A stretch of DNA of 38,522 bases from Bacillota bacterium (GTDB taxonomy: Bacteria; Bacillota; UBA4882; UBA8346), in NCBI GenBank assembly GCA_029553165.1, contig JAKPCT010000103.1, positions 1-38,522 of the forward strand. The letters run 5' to 3'. Below, in pieces: positions 37,206-38,522 of the stretch (positions within the stretch are counted from its first letter, which is position 1; each line of letters begins with the position of its first letter). Under the pieces are notes generated by a model. That model worked only from the letters and a program-made list of their open reading frames with translations. It was not told where the DNA came from and did not search any database. The position numbers and the translations under genes are program-made.

Positions 37206-37905
37206 ACACGTTCATTACACCAATTGTAATCAATTTTACTTTGTTATCCATCACTTCAATTACTAAACTGTATGTCCCAAAACCTCCTCCGCCATAATCA
37301 TAAACCAACTCCGAAATATTTCCGTCGGTATCATAAACTATGTAACCACAGTTTTCTTCATCACTACCATAAATCATTTGGCGATTCGAATCATCTTTGC
37401 TAAATTCATTACTGAAAGGAAATTTGGCAATTACAGTATCGATCGCATCATTCACTTTAATGCCTCTAGGCCCTTCAAGACCAGGTTTATCAATAATAAT
37501 ATGACTAACAGTATACTCCGTTTCATCCAGCGGTTCCATTCTAATAGAGCCAAAATGATAGTAATATGTTAAAACATCACCGTCAAAGGCATCTTCATAA
37601 TGAGATTCTGTTTTATAAGGTTCGCCTAATATTTCTTCTACCTCTTCTTTTTTCATATCGATTTCGATCCCTAACACTTTGGTATCTTCAGGAGTAAAAA
37701 TACCGGCAGAATGAGTGCTAGAAGCGCTTCCTACAGTTGTTGTTACCTTTTCTTCATTTTCCAATTGTCTTTCCTGTGAATTTATATCAGATCCTCCATC
37801 TTTTGATACAATAATACCGTCATTTTGAATTTTAGCATTATTGAACATCAAACATATTAGGCTAATTACAACTATAAACACTATTATAAAAATAACTTTC
37901 TGCAT
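37204..37905 (-). CDS. Membrane-anchored extracytoplasmic protein of unknown function
   Basis: I start at ATG 37905 (233 residues) because GAGGAG precedes it; the open frame runs 34 codons further but shows no ribosome site there. One transmembrane segment at about 3-20 (hydrophobic, Ile/Val-rich), with no proper lipobox, then a Ser/Thr/Glu-rich linker to about 70. The outer domain has two weakly similar units: G-I-E-I-D-M-K-K-E-E-V-E-E-I-L-G-E-P, and G-I-K-V-N-D-A-I-D-T-V-I-A-K-F-P. The first resembles the SmpA/OmlA-type (K/M)-x-x-E-V-x-x-x-L-G-x-P hairpin found in many small envelope proteins. No specific function is inferred. Confidence 0.7.
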   Translation of the reverse strand: MQKVIFIIVFIVVISLICLMFNNAKIQNDGIIVSKDGGSDINSQERQLENEEKVTTTVGSASSTHSAGIFTPEDTKVLGIEIDMKKEEVEEILGEPYKTESHYEDAFDGDVLTYYYHFGSIRMEPLDETEYTVSHIIIDKPGLEGPRGIKVNDAIDTVIAKFPFSNEFSKDDSNRQMIYGSDEENCGYIVYDTDGNISELVYDYGGGGFGTYSLVIEVMDNKVKLITIGVMNV

Positions 37906-38084
37906 ACCCTTCTCCTCTTTTTTATAAAATTTCTCATTTAATAAATTCACCCATAATACATAACATATTCCCATTTTCTTCATAATAAAATGGTTTCCTC
38001 TCATCAATACTTTATTTTTTGTTAAAATTATTTAATTTGTAAGTAAACTTACAGTTAACCAAGCTTATTCTTTTTTTCAATAAC

Positions 38085-38110
38085 AAAAAAGGTCGACTTA
38101 ACGTCAACCT
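38085..38110 (-). terminator. Rho-independent terminator after the XRE gene
   Basis: GGTCGAC (38091-38097) pairs with GTCAACC (38103-38109) with one mismatch. On the minus strand a run of six T follows. It lies about 33 bases after the stop codon of the regulator. Confidence 0.6.
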
Positions 38111-38142
38111 TCTTCCTATTCCTAATAATATTTAATCTCCAC

Positions 38143-38373
38143 TTATTCATCCTGTAACAACTTGACAATCTCAATTTCCAAACCATCTGCAATATCAAAA
38201 AGAGTAGTCAATGAACAAAACTTTGCTGATGAAGGGGCCTCGATCTTACTCAGATAGCTTTTACTGATTCCTACCTTTTCAGCAAGACGTTCTTGGGAAA
38301 GACCGCGTTGTTTGCGATAAAATGCAATCCGACGACCAATATCTTTGTAACGTTTAATATTTTTCTCTTCCAA
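38143..38373 (-). CDS. Small XRE-family HTH transcriptional regulator
   Basis: I choose TTG at 38373 (76 residues) because AGGGAGGGG lies just upstream; a GTG at 38421 in the same frame has no ribosome site. Almost the whole protein is one helix-turn-helix domain: I-G-x-R-I-A-F-Y-R-K-Q-R-G-L-S-Q, then L-A-E-K-V-G-I-S-K-S-Y-L-S-K-I-E, then L-F-D-I-A-D-G-L-E-I. Such single-domain proteins are autoregulators, SinR-like or phage-like repressors. Targets are unknown; no adjacent toxin or phage gene is visible. Confidence 0.88.
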   Translation of the reverse strand: MEEKNIKRYKDIGRRIAFYRKQRGLSQERLAEKVGISKSYLSKIEAPSSAKFCSLTTLFDIADGLEIEIVKLLQDE

Positions 38374-38522
38374 GATCTTCCCCTCCCTTAATATACTCTC
38401 ATTTTCTTTAAATATCTTCACTTTTCACAGTATTTCAATTTGATATGTTCAAGCTTTTCCTCTAGATATTGCATAAAACTGGTAATTCTGTGTTTTCAGG
38501 CAGAGAAAATAAAACCGCATGT

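Overview
The window reads as chromosomal DNA of a low-to-mid GC, anaerobic Bacillota. Supporting signs are strong AGGAGG-type ribosome sites, many TTG starts, a DacA-type carboxypeptidase closest in my recollection to Bacillus PBP5, a GerMN-like protein, PspC and a flavodiiron protein. A deep clostridial-grade lineage is plausible, but I cannot name the genus. No rRNA, tRNA, CRISPR array, transposase or phage gene was seen.

Layout. 1-2.8 kb is AT-rich accessory sequence: the 5' end of an rRNA methyltransferase-like gene, two related small proteins of unknown function arranged as a tandem duplicate, a small membrane protein, and a lipoprotein gene split by an in-frame stop. 2.8-12.5 kb holds a type II topoisomerase pair of topoisomerase IV type (parE-like and parC-like). 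The two are separated by dacA, a polysaccharide deacetylase, a HAD phosphatase and an NHL-repeat lipoprotein with the relic of a second copy just upstream. A PspC protein follows parC. 12.5-15.1 kb holds gap on the minus strand and a plus-strand NlpC/P60 peptidase with no signal peptide.

15.1-28 kb is a minus-strand chemosensory cluster, in transcription order mcp3, mcp2, cheA, cheW, mcp1, cheR, cheB, cheD. Ligand signals sensed by the receptors would pass through CheW to CheA, and CheR, CheB and CheD would adjust receptor modification. No cheY, cheC or flagellar gene is present. All receptors end in a shared tail of the form LDD-x-(D/E)-F-x-K-Y, a candidate CheR/CheB docking pentapeptide. 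cheR and mcp2 carry apparent frameshifts. A fourth receptor at 30.3-31.7 kb has lost its sensor half.

28-38.5 kb holds a patatin-like lipase, a class II aldolase homologue that has lost its zinc ligands and catalytic residues (a probable pseudoenzyme), a hydratase of the aconitase superfamily (YbhJ type) in an operon with a YhcH/TabA protein, a secreted PrcB_C plus GerMN-like protein, a flavodiiron protein, a membrane-anchored protein of unknown function and a small XRE regulator.

The most interesting items are the aldolase pseudoenzyme, the receptor tail motif with its cheY-less cluster, the NHL gene relic, the duplicated small-protein locus, and several single-residue changes at key positions in dacA (SxN to SAS) and parC (Met at the GyrA Ser83 position). 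The frameshifts could be real decay or assembly errors; the sequence alone cannot decide.
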